This document shows positions 23,281-35,190 of a DNA stretch of 64,000 nt, one piece after another. Origin of the DNA: Corinectria fuckeliana (lineage: Eukaryota > Ascomycota > Sordariomycetes > Hypocreales > Nectriaceae); assembly GCA_019137255.1 (NCBI GenBank), contig WPDH01000111.1, forward strand, positions 1 through 64,000. The letters run 5' to 3'. The notes under the pieces are model-generated. The model worked only from the letters and a program-made list of their open reading frames with translations. It had not been told where the DNA came from and ran no database searches. A program made the position numbers and the translations under genes. Numbering within the stretch: position 1 is the first letter of the stretch; each line of letters starts with the position of its first letter.

Positions 23281-23857
23281 TGATGTGCAACAAATCGGGA
23301 GAAGTTGCGCATGCAAATCTGGGCGAATGGCTGCTGATAGAATAGGAGTATGATGGGTGCATATAGATAAATACCGAGTTTAGAATCGTTGAAGAATACA
23401 AGCATAGACGAATGAATAGCCGAGCCAGTTCAATCAAAATTATCTACATGGTAATCGAAGTTGCTTTGTTCATGTGCGGGGAAATAAGTTCTCCGCGCCG
23501 ATGCAGACTGGCAGACTTGCTTGCATGGTGTAATCTGTAATTGAGGAACAGGAATTCTACCCCCGCCGTCGCTCAAGCCCATCGAGGAAATGTTGCCGAA
23601 GAACCACACCTGCAAACAAGAGGCAGAGAAAGAGCCACGACCCAATCAACATGACACGAAGACGCATTCCCACCACAGCGTCTCACTGCAGGAAGAGGAG
23701 AGGAAAGTTTCCCGAGCGCCTCAGTCGCACCATGACGTCTGTCCGGCTTAGTTTAGGCAGTGATTTTCCTTCTTAAATGGCAAGACGAGCAGGAACCATG
23801 ATAAAAATAGTTGGCAATCGAGGGCGAAGATAACAACCCCGGTCTTATCCAGCCGCC
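23281..23857. other. Intergenic region, no gene seen
   Basis: This 577-bp stretch lies between two same-strand genes. It should include the phosphatase 3' end and the SDR promoter. Confidence 0.4.
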
Positions 23858-24849
23858 ATGTCTTCCCCCGCTTCTCTACAGCGCCTGCAGGGCAAGGTCT
23901 GCATCGTCACTGGGTCCTCCTCCGGCCTGGGGAGAGCCATATCTCTGGCCTATTCTCGCGAGGGGGCTGATCTTGTGTGCGTCGACCTGCAGCCACAAGC
24001 CCGTGCCGGGGTGAAGTCTGAGCGTCAGGTCAACACAGACGAGCTCGTCAGACAGAACAATGGGCGGGTAATATTCGTCAGAGCCGATTTGAGCAAGGCC
24101 GAGGACGTCGAGGCCATGCTGCAGCGGGCTGTTGCCGAGTATGGCCGCATCGATGTGTAAGTCGTCTTTGCAGCTTTCAGCTTGCAGTATGTCGGGTCTT
24201 AATCTGTCCCAAGCCTCGTGAACAATGCAGGCATCTCCATCGAGGCCAAGCATGCACCCTTGGGCATTCACGAGACGCCGGACGAAACATGGGATATAAC
24301 CATGGCCGTCAACGTTAAATCCGTCTTCCTAGCTTCGAAGCATGCCGTCAAGCAGATGTTGCGCCAAGACGTGCTTACTTCCGGAGATCGAGGATGGATC
24401 ATCAACATGTCGTCCGTATTCGGGCTGGTCGGCGGTCGATCCAACTGTATGTGGTCATCAAACCCCACTGCGCGTCCAGGTGCGCTGACTCTGCAGGTTC
24501 GTATGCGGCATCCAAGGCCGCCGTCTCCAACCTCACTCGACAGGTCGCTCTAGACTACGCCGCGCAGGGCATTCACTGCAACGCGATCTGTCCCGGCTGT
24601 GGGTCGTGATCGAGTGTATATATGGCGAACTCTTCTGCTAACACGTTGACTGTAGATGTCCGGACGGCCATTTTCGAAGACACGGTGGCAAACTTGGACA
24701 ACAGCGAGGGCATTCGTTCACGACACCCGCTTCACGGTATTGGAGCTCCTGAGGATATCGTTGGCGCTGCCATCTTCCTCGCTAGTTCTGAGGCTCGGTG
24801 GATTACGGGTGTGTCGCTGCCTGTTGATGGGGGATATACGGCTCAGTAG
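23858..24849 (+). CDS. Short-chain dehydrogenase/reductase
   Basis: Model: 23858-24156, 24214-24446, 24497-24598, 24656-24849, 275 aa, all phases consistent with three 50-57-nt introns. This is a classical SDR. The cofactor motif is TGSSSGLG (residues 18-25), the structural motif NNAG is near 103-106, the catalytic serine is in INMSS, and YxxxK is YAASK (Y180, K184). PGYVRTAIF follows, and the C-terminal GAPEDIVGAAIFLASSEARWITG block ends in VDGGYTAQ. An acidic residue after the second strand (VCVDLQP) points to NAD(H) rather than NADP(H). The substrate is unknown. Confidence 0.92.
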
Positions 24850-25555
24850 GACAATCAGGCATGTGTTTTCTACCTACTTGAAGCAGCCGCCTGCCCAGCT
24901 CAGCTGGAAGGGCATGCTTATTTTTCCCTGCATTAAATTGACATGCTTGTTTTGCCCACCCTCATTTTTGCCCTTTTGTTTGACTGATAAAGCTGTCATA
25001 GCAGCTCTTTTCTTTGAGACCTTGATTTCTTTGTCATCAAAAGTGTAAGCTCCATTGACCGGACAGTCTTACGTAGCTTACAGCCAGCACAGTGGCTTGG
25101 TGAGAGAATGCGAGGACGCAATCTATAGATTTGAGTGGACGGTGGTCTTGGCTGCATAATTCTCATTCGGTAATCAGAGTAACGGTCACCGAGCTGCATC
25201 TGGGCTACGATCCCGATTCTAAACTGCAAAGGCGGCATTGACGATGTCGGTCCGACGAAAATACGAGGGGTCACCCGTCTCTAAGATCTTCGCATATGCC
25301 AAGAACTGTCGGTCCGACAGATGTCAAATCATCCGGGACACATCTGTTCTTAGACAATAGTGCGGATAAGGATTTCGAGGTCGGAGGGGTACCAAAGATC
25401 GTGCTGGCGACTATTTACTATGGACGCCCGGAGTGCTATAAAGCCCTTTTCATTCATCACATCCAACTTTTTCAGCTCCCGCTGTCACTGCTGTACTTCT
25501 TCACAGTTCCGTGTTTATGTTCAGAACGTATAAATGACCAAAACCAGTGATCGAT
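24850..25555. other. Intergenic region, no gene seen
   Basis: This 706-bp stretch contains short open frames but nothing with family features. The 3' part should be the GH32 promoter. Confidence 0.4.
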
Positions 25556-27434
25556 ATGCCTGAAATGACTTCTGCTGCTCGCCAGACGCTACGGCACAGT
25601 CCTCCAGCCTTCCACCTGAAAGCTCCCCATGGATGGATCAATGATCCCTGTGCGCCTGGGTACGATGCTTTGACCGGCACCTACCATTTGTTCTATCAGT
25701 GTGAGCCTCTTTAGTACTGGAGCCTGGTCGAGATCTTCGACTACAAAGTTTCGATCGAGTCCTTTTAACGTCTAATCAGGGAACCCAAACTCATGTGACT
25801 GGGGCGACATATCCTGGGGCCATTTCACCAGCCGGGACGGAACATTTTGGCAGCATAACGGTACTGCCCCTGTGCTCGAGCCGACCCTTCCGTACGACAA
25901 GGACGGCGTCTTCACCGGGTGCTTTTACCCCACTGGCCTGCGAGGAGAAACAGCACAGCTTAGCATCATCTACTCATCCATCGAGAAGCTCCCCATTCAC
26001 TGGACGCTTCCATACTCCCACAACTGTGCCGGCTTATCAGCAGCGGTATCCAAGGATGGAGGCCGAAGTTGGCACAAAAGTGAACTTAACCCAATCCTGC
26101 GCGGCGAGCCCGATGACCTCGTCGTCACTGGATTTCGCGACCCTTACCTGGCCGAGTGGCCAGCCCTGAACGAGATCCGAGGCGAGAAATGTCTGTATGG
26201 TACGGTATCAGGAGGGGTGCTGGATCATGGCCCTACCGCCTTCCTATATGCAGTTAATCCAGAGGACTTGGCCAGTTGGCATTACCTGGGGCAGCTGATT
26301 GATGTTTCTGTTGCATCCTGCCCCGCCGGGAGATGGGGTGCGGAATTTGGCGTCAATTGGGAATGTGTCAACTTCATGACGCTTCAGAATGGCTCTGAAG
26401 AGTGCCAGGTCTTAACCCTCGGTTCGGAGGGCCCCAGACAGAGATACATCGACGAGAACGACGATTCAAATGGCGCCCAGTCGATATGGATAACGGGCAG
26501 TCTACAAACGATTCAAGAAGAGGCTCACCTCAAACACAAGTTTAGTGGTATACTAGACCATGGGTGCTTCTACGCCCCAAACACATTTCAGCACCCCGAA
26601 ACGAAGAAACGGATCCTTTGGGGGTGGCTCAAGGAGGACGAGCTCGCATTGGCTCGACGGGAAGCCAAAGGCTGGACAGGATGCCTTTCACTGCCAAGAG
26701 AGCTATTTTTGCTTTCTATGAGCGGCGTTGTCGGAACGTTGAAGACTCCCTTGGCTGATATACACTCCATCGATGTGGTAGATGACAAGTCAAAGCGAAG
26801 CCCAACAGGCAAACAAACAACGACTGTCAAAACATTGGGTATCCGGCCCTTGTCTGATCTTCGAACACTCAGACCAAACAAGGCTGCGTCTTGGTCCTAC
26901 GTTGGGATCCATAACAGCATCGGTAGACTTATCGAAAGCGCGTGCTCAAACTGGGAGCTGGAAGCCGTGGTCAGCGTCCGACGAAACCAAGGGCGCATCG
27001 GCTTCTTCGTCCAGCACAACGGCGACCTTTCACATCGAACCAGCATTTTCTTCTCTCTCGACGACGAGGAGATCGTGGTAGACAGGAGCCTATCAAACGA
27101 CGAGGCAGATATCCGTAAATACAGCGTCGCTGGAGCCTTTACGCTCTTCAGGTTTGACAGAGAAGGTGAGGAGGTTTTGGAGAAACTGCACCTGCGAATC
27201 TTCTTAGACGGCGATGTTCTTGAACTCTTTGCTAATGACCGCTTCGCGTTGTCTACGGTCGTATATTCTGGTGGTCAGTCCCGTTCTGGTCTGAGCTGGT
27301 TTGCGGAGGGTCAAGAGCCAGGCTCGGCTGTGTTTGATTCAATCAAGGTGTGGGAGAATCTAGCCAACGTCACACGATTTACGTCTGAGGGAGCTGAGAT
27401 GGAGACGGGAACGAAACAAGATTCGAAGATTTGA
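25556..27434 (+). CDS. GH32 beta-fructofuranosidase, apparently intracellular
   Basis: Model: 25556-25700 and 25780-27434 with one 79-nt intron, 599 aa. The glycoside hydrolase family 32 motifs are complete. The nucleophile is in WINDPCA (D30), the transition-state stabiliser in FRDP (167-170), and the general acid in WECVNF (E243). DHGCFYAPNTF and a C-terminal beta-sandwich module (LRIFLDGDVLELFAND) also match. It should hydrolyse sucrose or fructans. There is no N-terminal signal peptide: the protein starts MPEMTSAARQTLRHSPPAFHLKAP, so the substrate would have to be imported or made inside. No sugar transporter is adjacent. A missed upstream signal exon is possible, but the start fits the motif spacing of intracellular members. 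Confidence 0.9.
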
Positions 27435-28242
27435 CGGGGAAACCAAAAAGAAGAGGCAACGAAAGGCGTGAGTGAGTGAATGCTTTGTTCATAGTCATGG
27501 AAACAGATGCTGTATCAAGACAGGCTATTCTAGATACTTACTTAATATGAGCATGGATGGTTTTTACAAAGGATTCCAGCATTCTCAAGCAAAGCTGTGA
27601 CAGATTTAGTCTAAACCCAAGCTAGAGGCCAGCAAAATGCGGCGAATCTTCCCTTTCACCAATGCCTCCGGTACCAAGCAAGGTTAAAACTCCCGGGAAT
27701 AGTTCTGGCATTTTGAGTACGTCATTACGGAGTCGAGAACCCCTCAGATGCATCACGCCGCACTAGGCCAAGTGGCGCCAAGGAAACCGGAAAAGTTGTG
27801 GACGTCTCGGCAGATCGGCACCGGAATCCTCCTCAGGGGTATCCGGGCTTTGAGCATTGCGGTGGTTCATTGGAGATTGTCGTGGCATAATGGTCGGACA
27901 TGCCGGCAGCCGTGGTAGCTCAAGCTTTTGACTTGCACAGGAGCTCAATAATCGGGTAGCACGGATACGGGAGAACTCAGAGCGCGGAATCTTCCTGGCT
28001 GCCGCATGAAGCTTGAGGCTGTTGACGTCAGCGTCGACATTTGCTTGCATCATCTATTACCTACGGATAGCTGTGGAGTGGGGTCGGCTGGAGCATCCGC
28101 GATCACCTTGCTTCTATATGATGGAGTCCTGGTCGTGTTGAGAACGAGCTACTGCCAACGGAATTGAACTGGAGATTGAGCTTGCGAATTCGTACACAGT
28201 CCATCACATTAATCCACTGACTACCATCAATACTCACTCAAA
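27435..28242. other. Intergenic region, no supported gene
   Basis: These 808 bp include a 96-codon minus-strand frame (27763-28053) with no family features, which I do not call. The last part should be the decarboxylase promoter. Confidence 0.4.
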
Positions 28243-29838
28243 ATGGTTGTCCAGCATGGCGAAGGTCGTCATATTCCCCACAGGCATCTGGTCCACAAGT
28301 ATGTCAGCCCTTGAAGCATTCACATCTAGAAGCCCAAAGTGCTAACACCCTTAAGACCCGGCTCCTGGCTCCCATCTGACCATCGCATCCACCGGGAATA
28401 CCTGCGCCGCGTGTCTGACCATGTCGACGAGAACCCAGAGCCGCTGAGCCCCGTCCTGCAGGAGTTCAAGGACTTCATTGAGACGACGCCGCGCGTGTAC
28501 ATGTACTTTGTGCAGATGTTCGACGAGATCCCGCAGAAGCCCCCGTACACGATGGATCCGACGGGTGTCCAGCAAATTCGCGACTACGAGCATATGTTGG
28601 CCGTGCTCAACCACATTCTGAGCAGGTCGCCCGGATGGACGGATGCGGCACAGAGCGTGGGCATGGTTGGCGTGCCCATGTGCGCTCTGTTTGACTATGC
28701 GATGGGGACTCCGAGGTCGGTTGCAACCTGCAGGTGTGAACTGGGAATGTTGAGTGTGAAGAGCTGACAGCTGTACAGTGGATATGCTGCCTTTTTAGAT
28801 CCGGATGTGAACCGTATGCTCAAGAAGGTCCTCAACGAGTGGGGCAAGTATCTACAGGTAAGCCACACATTCGGTCTCCATTTGATGCCTATTAGTGTGG
28901 AAGTGACTTACTCCTCGCTCTTTAGACCCCCGCGTCGGCCGAAGTGCTGGGAGATCACGAGCTCGGATGGTTTGGCAAGACGGCCATTGGAGACTTGATG
29001 GAGGTAGCCAACGCCCCGAACAAGACGGACTTCAAGTTTGAGGACATGTACCACTGTGATCCCTCGGCTCAGTACTATGGCTACAAATCCTGGGATGGTA
29101 AGCTCAACTTACTTCTGATGCAATCCCGCCTAGTCGAACGTCACCATGCTCATATATATCTTAGATTTCTTCACTCGCCGCCTCAAAGACAGTGCTCGCC
29201 CAGTTGCTTCCCCCGAGGACGACAACGTCATTGCGAATGCTTGCGAGTCCCGCGTGTACAATATCGAACACAACGTCAAGCTCCGCGACAAGTTCTTCGT
29301 CAAAGGCCAGCCCTACTCCGTGCTCGACATGATGGCGCACGATCCCCTGGCTCACCACTTCGGCGGCGGCTCCATCTACCAGGCCTTCCTCTCGGCCCTC
29401 TCGTACCACCGCTGGCACTCCCCCGTGTCCGGAACGGTGCGCCGCGCCTTCGTCCAGGAGGGGACGTACTTCAGCGAGCCGCTCTTCGAAGGCATCGGCG
29501 ACCCAACTGTCAAGGAGATCAACACGGGAGGCATTGGCGTTGCGCAGGGCTACTTGTCTGCGCTTGCCACGCGCGCCATCATCGTGATTGAGGCGGACAA
29601 TAAGGATTTGGGACTCGTTGGGTTTATCGGCATCGGGATGGACGAGGTCAGCACCTGCGACATCACGGTGAAGGAGGGCCAGCATGTCAAGAAGGGTCAG
29701 GAGACTGGCATGTTTCACTTTGGAGGAAGCAGCCATTGTTTGCTTTTCCGCAAGGGAGTCAAGCTGGAGGGGCTTCCGGAGGTTGGCCGAAAAGAAAATG
29801 TGCCCGTTAGGAGTCGGTTGGCGACCCTTAAGAAATGA
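28243..29838 (+). CDS. PSD-family decarboxylase resembling PsiD-type L-tryptophan decarboxylases
   Basis: Model: 28243-28298, 28356-28715, 28779-28857, 28926-29097, 29165-29838, 446 aa, phases consistent. The C-terminal half is a phosphatidylserine-decarboxylase fold. Blocks are YHRWHSPVSGTV, IIVIEADNKDLGLV, DEVSTCDITVKEGQHVKKGQ, and the self-cleavage site GGSS in GMFHFGGSSH (409-412), which makes the pyruvoyl cofactor. The N-terminal ~180 residues (LQEFKDFIETTP...MFDEIP, a GYAAFLDPDVN block, WDDFFTRR) are the extra domain of soluble PSD-like enzymes rather than of membrane PSDs. No mitochondrial or membrane-targeting region is visible. From recalled similarity this layout and length match the basidiomycete PsiD group, which decarboxylate aromatic amino acids. 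The substrate here is inference. A flavin monooxygenase lies 1.2 kb downstream on the same strand. Confidence 0.85.
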
Positions 29839-31021
29839 TTTGAGCAGTCGTAGCTTAGAAGCAGATCTGGCGCTGATCGATGGTAAGGTACATATCCCAT
29901 GTACTCAATGCATTTCGAGGAATTCGAGAGAGTTATATAATAAGAAACCCAATCTGATCAGTAAATCTTGATAGGTAAGCGTGCACCACGGAGTCGTAAC
30001 GCTGACGAATGTTACCAATCAACAAATCAAACGCAGATATTATGAGATCCATGGTTGCAGAGCTGCCAGTGTGGCAATCGGATGAAGACAGGAGACGGCA
30101 ATATCCAGCTGCACAACCTCGCAAAGGAGTATTCTCAAGTTCTCACTATTGTCCTAGTCAGCCATGGGCCCACAGCCCTGACAGTTAAATGCTCGGTCGC
30201 TGATTTTGGTGGAAGCATTAACAATAGCAGACGAGGCCGCTGAATCCAGCATTGCAGACTGAGACGATCTTGCTTGTCAGAACAACATATGCATAGCACA
30301 GTCAACTTACTCACGCTCCTCATTGCTGTTCTGTAGTTGACTGATACCCAAGGGGAGGTTTTTGCCATCTATCGGAACGCTTGGTGTGGGCATAAATACA
30401 GCAACATACAGTGAGGTATCGAGGTCAGCGAGGACTCGGAGCTCTATGGGGGTAATACGCCCAGTGACAGGTCATCACACATAACATTGTGGACCCAGCG
30501 GGAGAATCTAGATTAAAGCGAAACGTGGGCTTCGAGATGGCAAAACCTCGTACATCAAGAAATTCGCTCGAGACAAGCATCAAATATCCAGCACGAGAAT
30601 GCATCTACATAGAATCTCTAAACATTGTATTATCGCTGTCTTATCTCTTTGAGTCCTGGCCAACTCGTCGCCGGTTGCTCATAGGGAAGCGGAGCGTTTC
30701 GGTATTTTGCCATCAACGTCTAGAATGACACCATCACACACGACGTGGGATAGATATTGAGTCAATTGTGCGATTGGCAAATCTGACTAGAAATTCATGC
30801 TGGTGCATCGAGACACGAGTGGGATAAGAGTGGCATTCTATCGGGCCCGGAATTGCAATGCTCCGATGAGCGATAAATCCATGGAAACGTTTCGTGATGC
30901 TTTATCTCTACTGTCATCTTCCCAACCTGCATGCATCTTTTGACCCGATACTAATTCGCTTGGCACAGCAGCGTTACTCCTCGCTACCCAGCACATTTCT
31001 GTTTTAAATATCTAAGACGCC
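29839..31021. other. 1.2-kb intergenic region, no gene seen
   Basis: Only short frames without family features are present. The stretch should contain the decarboxylase terminator and the monooxygenase promoter. Confidence 0.45.
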
Positions 31022-32615
31022 ATGGCATCTGACCACGAGTCCGATCCAAAATTCGAAGTGGCAATCGTTGGAGGGGGCATCGCCGGCCTAATCACAGCCA
31101 TTGCACTGCTGAAGCACCCAGGAGTCAGCGTCCAGGTCTACGAGCGCGCCAAAGAGTACAAAGAGCTCGGTGCTAGTATTGGCCTTGGTCCCAACGGGCT
31201 GAGGTCTCTAGAGAAACTCGGCGTCGAAAACGCGCTCGCCGAGGATATCTCCCAGCGGCAAAAGTCGGGATGGCCTATGATATATCGCCATTGGAAGACG
31301 GAAGACATCATCGACCACGATTTGCATCACAACGTCAAAGACAGGAAATATACCACCGCTCGCTTTCATCGTGTCCATTTGCACCAAGCGCTACTCGATA
31401 ACGTCCCGAGAGACCTCATCCACCTCAACAAGAAGACGCTCGATGTCAAGGCGGACCCTGACAAAGGAGTCACGCTGTACTTTGAGGACGGATCAACCGC
31501 CGAAGCAGACATTTGCATTGGGTCTGATGGCATTCACTCTGTATGTAGACCCTGAAATCGACATGTCCTGGGAACAAGCACTGACCCGAAATCGCAGAAT
31601 GTTCGGAAGGCTTTTGTCCCTCAGCACACGCTTCACTGGACGGGCTGGGTGGCCCTTCGCGCGACGTTCGAATCTTCTCGTCTCGAAGGCGTTGACTTTC
31701 CAGAGGACGCGACACATTGGGTGAGTAATGGGGTTGACTTCGTCTCTGTTGAATTGCCGATTCTCATGAACCCCCTTGGCTAACAATGGTCGATGCGTAG
31801 ATAGGCCACGACAGGAACTTCTTCCACTCCCACCTTGGTATGCTTTCCCTACACCATATGGGTCGTTTATAGCTGACGCGTGCTTTCCTCCATAGGCAAG
31901 GGTCTTTTCACGACAGTAGGTGGGTTCCACGTGGACCCTTCGGGTCCAGATGCCCCTGGAAAAGATGTAAAGTGGGATGACCTCGGGAGCGTGCAAGAAT
32001 TCAAGGACCTATACAAGGTGGGTTCCCGGGTAAATGAAGCCAATGATGAAGTTTGACTAAAGATGCTGTCTCTACTAGGACTGGAACCCAACCGTTAGGG
32101 CCTTTATCGAAGCGTGCCCCTACGTCCGGCTATTCCCAAACTTCGCCGGCGCCGCTCTGGAGACATGGTCGTTTTCCAACCGCGTCACCCTTGCTGGCGA
32201 TGCGGCACATACTCACGGCGGAGCATTCGCGGCCGGTGGGTCGCTGGCAATCGACGACGCCTACGCCTTGCACCTCGCGCTTAACCACGTATGGCCGGCG
32301 TCGTCCACCCAGTCGGTAAAGCCAACGAAGGAACAAATCGCTGAGATATTTGCGCTTTACGAAGCTACTCGGAAGCCGCACATCAACAAGGTTTTGGCTA
32401 TCGTTCACAAGTCCTTGGCAGGCCAAAAGGCAGTTGTAGAAAGGGGTAAGACGGAGACGGACGAACAGCTGCGAGAGCGGGTGTTGCAGCGAATGGATCC
32501 CTGGTGGATCAACGAGCATGTTGTTGACGGCGCATTCAAAGAAGCAATTGAGAAGGAAAAGGGGAATACAAAGACTGATAGGGGAGTTCAGGCTGAGGCT
32601 CTGTCGAGGTTGTAA
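31022..32615 (+). CDS. FAD-dependent monooxygenase, salicylate-hydroxylase-like
   Basis: Model: 31022-31540, 31598-31720, 31801-31837, 31896-32017, 32079-32615, 445 aa with four introns in phase. This is a group A flavoprotein hydroxylase. The FAD-binding GGGIAG is at residues 17-22, the family DG motif appears as CIGSDGIHS, and the second FAD site as VTLAGDAAHTHGGAFAAGG. Such enzymes hydroxylate phenols, salicylate or indole-type aromatics using NAD(P)H and O2. No membrane segment or signal is visible, so it should be cytosolic. The C-terminal ~60 residues are charged. With a possible aromatic-amino-acid decarboxylase upstream on the same strand, joint action on an aromatic amine is a reasonable idea, not a demonstrated one. 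Confidence 0.9.
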
Positions 32616-33436
32616 AGCAACAGACATGAAACGGCATGGCAGAGTACAGAGCTGTCAATAAAGGCTTGCTTCTTTCTGGTTTTTTTGATAGCTTCGGGAG
32701 CAACGCAAAGATTGGTGATGACTACTGTAGATAGTCTGAAAAGACGTTAATGCCCACGGGGATGTTATTTGTTGTGGCTGGGAATCATCTTTTTCCAATT
32801 GATACAGGGCTGACTGACGAATTGAAAGGGTAGATAGCATGTTTCTCCATCTTTGAGTTGCTTTTGCCTCCAAGCAACTCTTGTTCGGCCCAGCCAGCCA
32901 TACTGCGCGCCGAGCGGTAGCAGCAGTGATAGCCCAACGAGCGGTGATGACATGACTTCGCGCTGTGTACTTGTTCTCGTGGACGCGAAGACTAGATCTG
33001 AGCCCCTTGGCATCCTGTATTTGTTTGTGCTGAGCTTGGTATTGCAATCGATGCGGAAGAATTGGAGATGTCTCCTTTGTTCAAGGTGCTCAAGTGAGAT
33101 ACTGGACCTCTCTAGACTTAAGACCATTTCTCTAATGGGGATTTGAGAAGGGTCGTTACATGCAGCGTGAGCTACGGCATCTTCGAGACTGTTGCTACTA
33201 AGTCAGACTCCTTTGCTATTACTTAGTTCTGTCATCATCGTGTACCCCAGCTCAAGCTAACAAATAACATCAAGTGGTTGACAAATCTACTCGCATTACT
33301 CTTATAATTTGCTGGGTGTTATCACAATGACGCATCAATACTTCAGCATAGTCTAGGTGTCGACCCATCCATGATATTAGATCTGCTACATAGATGTTAC
33401 TCTCAATTATGCGAGATCAGACAGTAGTTGCTAATG
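32616..33436. other. Convergent intergenic region, no gene seen
   Basis: This 821-bp stretch lies between the 3' ends of the monooxygenase and the metallopeptidase. No feature is recognised. Confidence 0.4.
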
Positions 33437-35190
33437 CTAAGTCCAAGCAAAGAACGAGGCACCAGAGCTGTACATGACCGAGTCCCACCAACTCTGAAGG
33501 TGCCAGGTAATACCCGTGTTGGTCACCGAGGACGTGCTCAGCCGGAGACGCAGATTCTTGCCATGATCGTAGTCGAGCGAGTCAATGGCCATGATGACCT
33601 TGGGCGCCTTGGCGAATGCCGTCGAGAAGTTGAAGACGCCCGAGTTTTCGGCCTGCGGGCTGCTCCAAGGCCGCACATCCTGCGTGTTGAACTTGCCGCT
33701 GGCGACTCCGGGCTGGTCAGATGGGTATGCCAGCCAAGTGACGCCAGCGCTGTACAGGATCGAGTCGTCCCACGAGTCCGCGTGGACGGTGAAGCCCGTG
33801 TTGTCAATGTCGCTCGGGTACACCTTGATGCGCCAGTTCTTGTTCTTGTCCATGTCCAGGGACTGCAACCAGGTGATGACCTTGGGCGGGGCCTTGAAGG
33901 GCGTCGCAAAGTTGACGCGCTTTGACTGCGTCAGCTGCGGCTGGTTCCACGGACGCGTCTCCTGGGTGTTGTAGACGCCCGTCTGGGCGTAGCCGAAGCG
34001 CGAGCTCTTCTCCAGGTACGTCAGCGACGCCGAGTAGAGGGTAGTGTCGGCCCAGCTCTGCAGAGAAGCCTTGAACTTCTCCGTCGTGGCGTTGCTGGAG
34101 ACGGCCTTGATGCGGATGTTGGCGCTCTGGGCAATGTCGAGCGACGTGAGGCCCAGTGGGATCTCCGGCACAGCATCATACTTCTTTTGGTAGTAGATGA
34201 CCTTGTCGTTGTTCGGCTGTGGCTTGTCCCATGGGCGGATCTCCATGGTGTTGAACTGGCCGGCATCAAAAGCATCCGCCGGGTAGCAGAACTTGGCGTA
34301 CGTCTTGTCGGTGGCGGACAGCTTGGTGTTGTAGTTGGTCCCCTTTCCATTTTCAGTCCAGCTGGCAGGAAAGTAGTACAACATGATGCTGTCCGGGTCA
34401 AAGTCCGTCGCCTGGGTGTCCTCGAGCGTGTAGAGGTTGAACATGTTCTGGTCGACCTTAGCCTTATCCCAGTTGTTCGGAGGACCTCCCAGATCCTTGT
34501 AGACCGCGACTTTGTTCCATGGAATCTTGGCGTACGGGCTCTCGTGCTCGTGCACGGCTCCGAGGGCGTGGCCAAACTCGTGAAGAACGACAGAGCGGAT
34601 GTCGTCCGCCGACTGGCTGTCATTGATCCAGCCCAGGTTCATCGACGGCCGGTTCTGCGAGCTGAACCAGGTGCAGTCTGTCCCCAAGTAAGACCAAGAT
34701 CCCAAGCCAGGGTTGAAGGCGATGAAAATGTCCATCTCCCCGGAGTCGACAAAGGTGAACTTGATGTTGGCGTAGTCGCACCACTCCGGAGCATATTTCT
34801 TGACTTGATCCTACGTTCTCTGTGAGTACTTGGACGCCTCAAGCCCTGGAATGTGGACGATGAACCAACCTTCTGCCACGTACTGCCTCCTTGGAAACCA
34901 ATCTTGAGTTCGCGGCCGGGCAGCCAGAACTTCCTGGTCATCATAGCAAGACCCAAGGGTCCGCCGGGGGCAGTCGGCGCCGGAGGCGAGGTGAGCGACC
35001 CATTGCGAGGGTTCTCCTCGAGGGCGTTGGAGACGCTCTCCTTGGGAGTGATGGTATCATCGTCGTTCACCCCAAGAATCTTGGTGAAGCAGATGGGTCC
35101 GTACGAGTCCATGATAGAGAAAATGGGTTGGAAACAAGTAATTTTGATGAGATCGTCTGGTAGGTTTGGTAGGTCTGCTTGGTCTGTCAT
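33437..35190 (-). CDS. Zinc metallopeptidase (M12/astacin-like) with three H-type-lectin-like repeats
   Basis: Model: 35190-34870 and 34810-33437, 564 aa, with one 59-nt intron. The ATG at 35190 is the first in frame. The extended zinc motif HExxHxxGxxHE is HEFGHALGAVHE (184-195), as in metzincins. SIMLYYF at the expected distance may be the Met-turn. The C-terminal ~290 residues hold three similar modules. Each starts with a G-x-[FY]-N-T-[MQ]-E/D-x-RPW block (MEIRPW, QETRPW, QDVRPW), then a hydrophobic P..I..GL..LD strand, and ends with a W..[ST].[LM]YS segment, like H-type lectin domains. No signal peptide is visible at the N-terminus, although this fold normally acts outside the cell. The N-terminal ~70 residues have no similarity I recognise. 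A sugar-directed protease is inference. Confidence 0.88.

Noticed and set aside
27763..28053. 96-codon minus-strand frame with a true ATG
   Set aside because: No domain, signal or family resemblance, and nothing around it indicates a small gene. Chance is as likely.
34187..34825. 212-codon plus-strand frame opposite the metallopeptidase
   Set aside because: The opposite strand carries the zinc site and three repeated modules in one clean frame. This frame has no recognisable feature.
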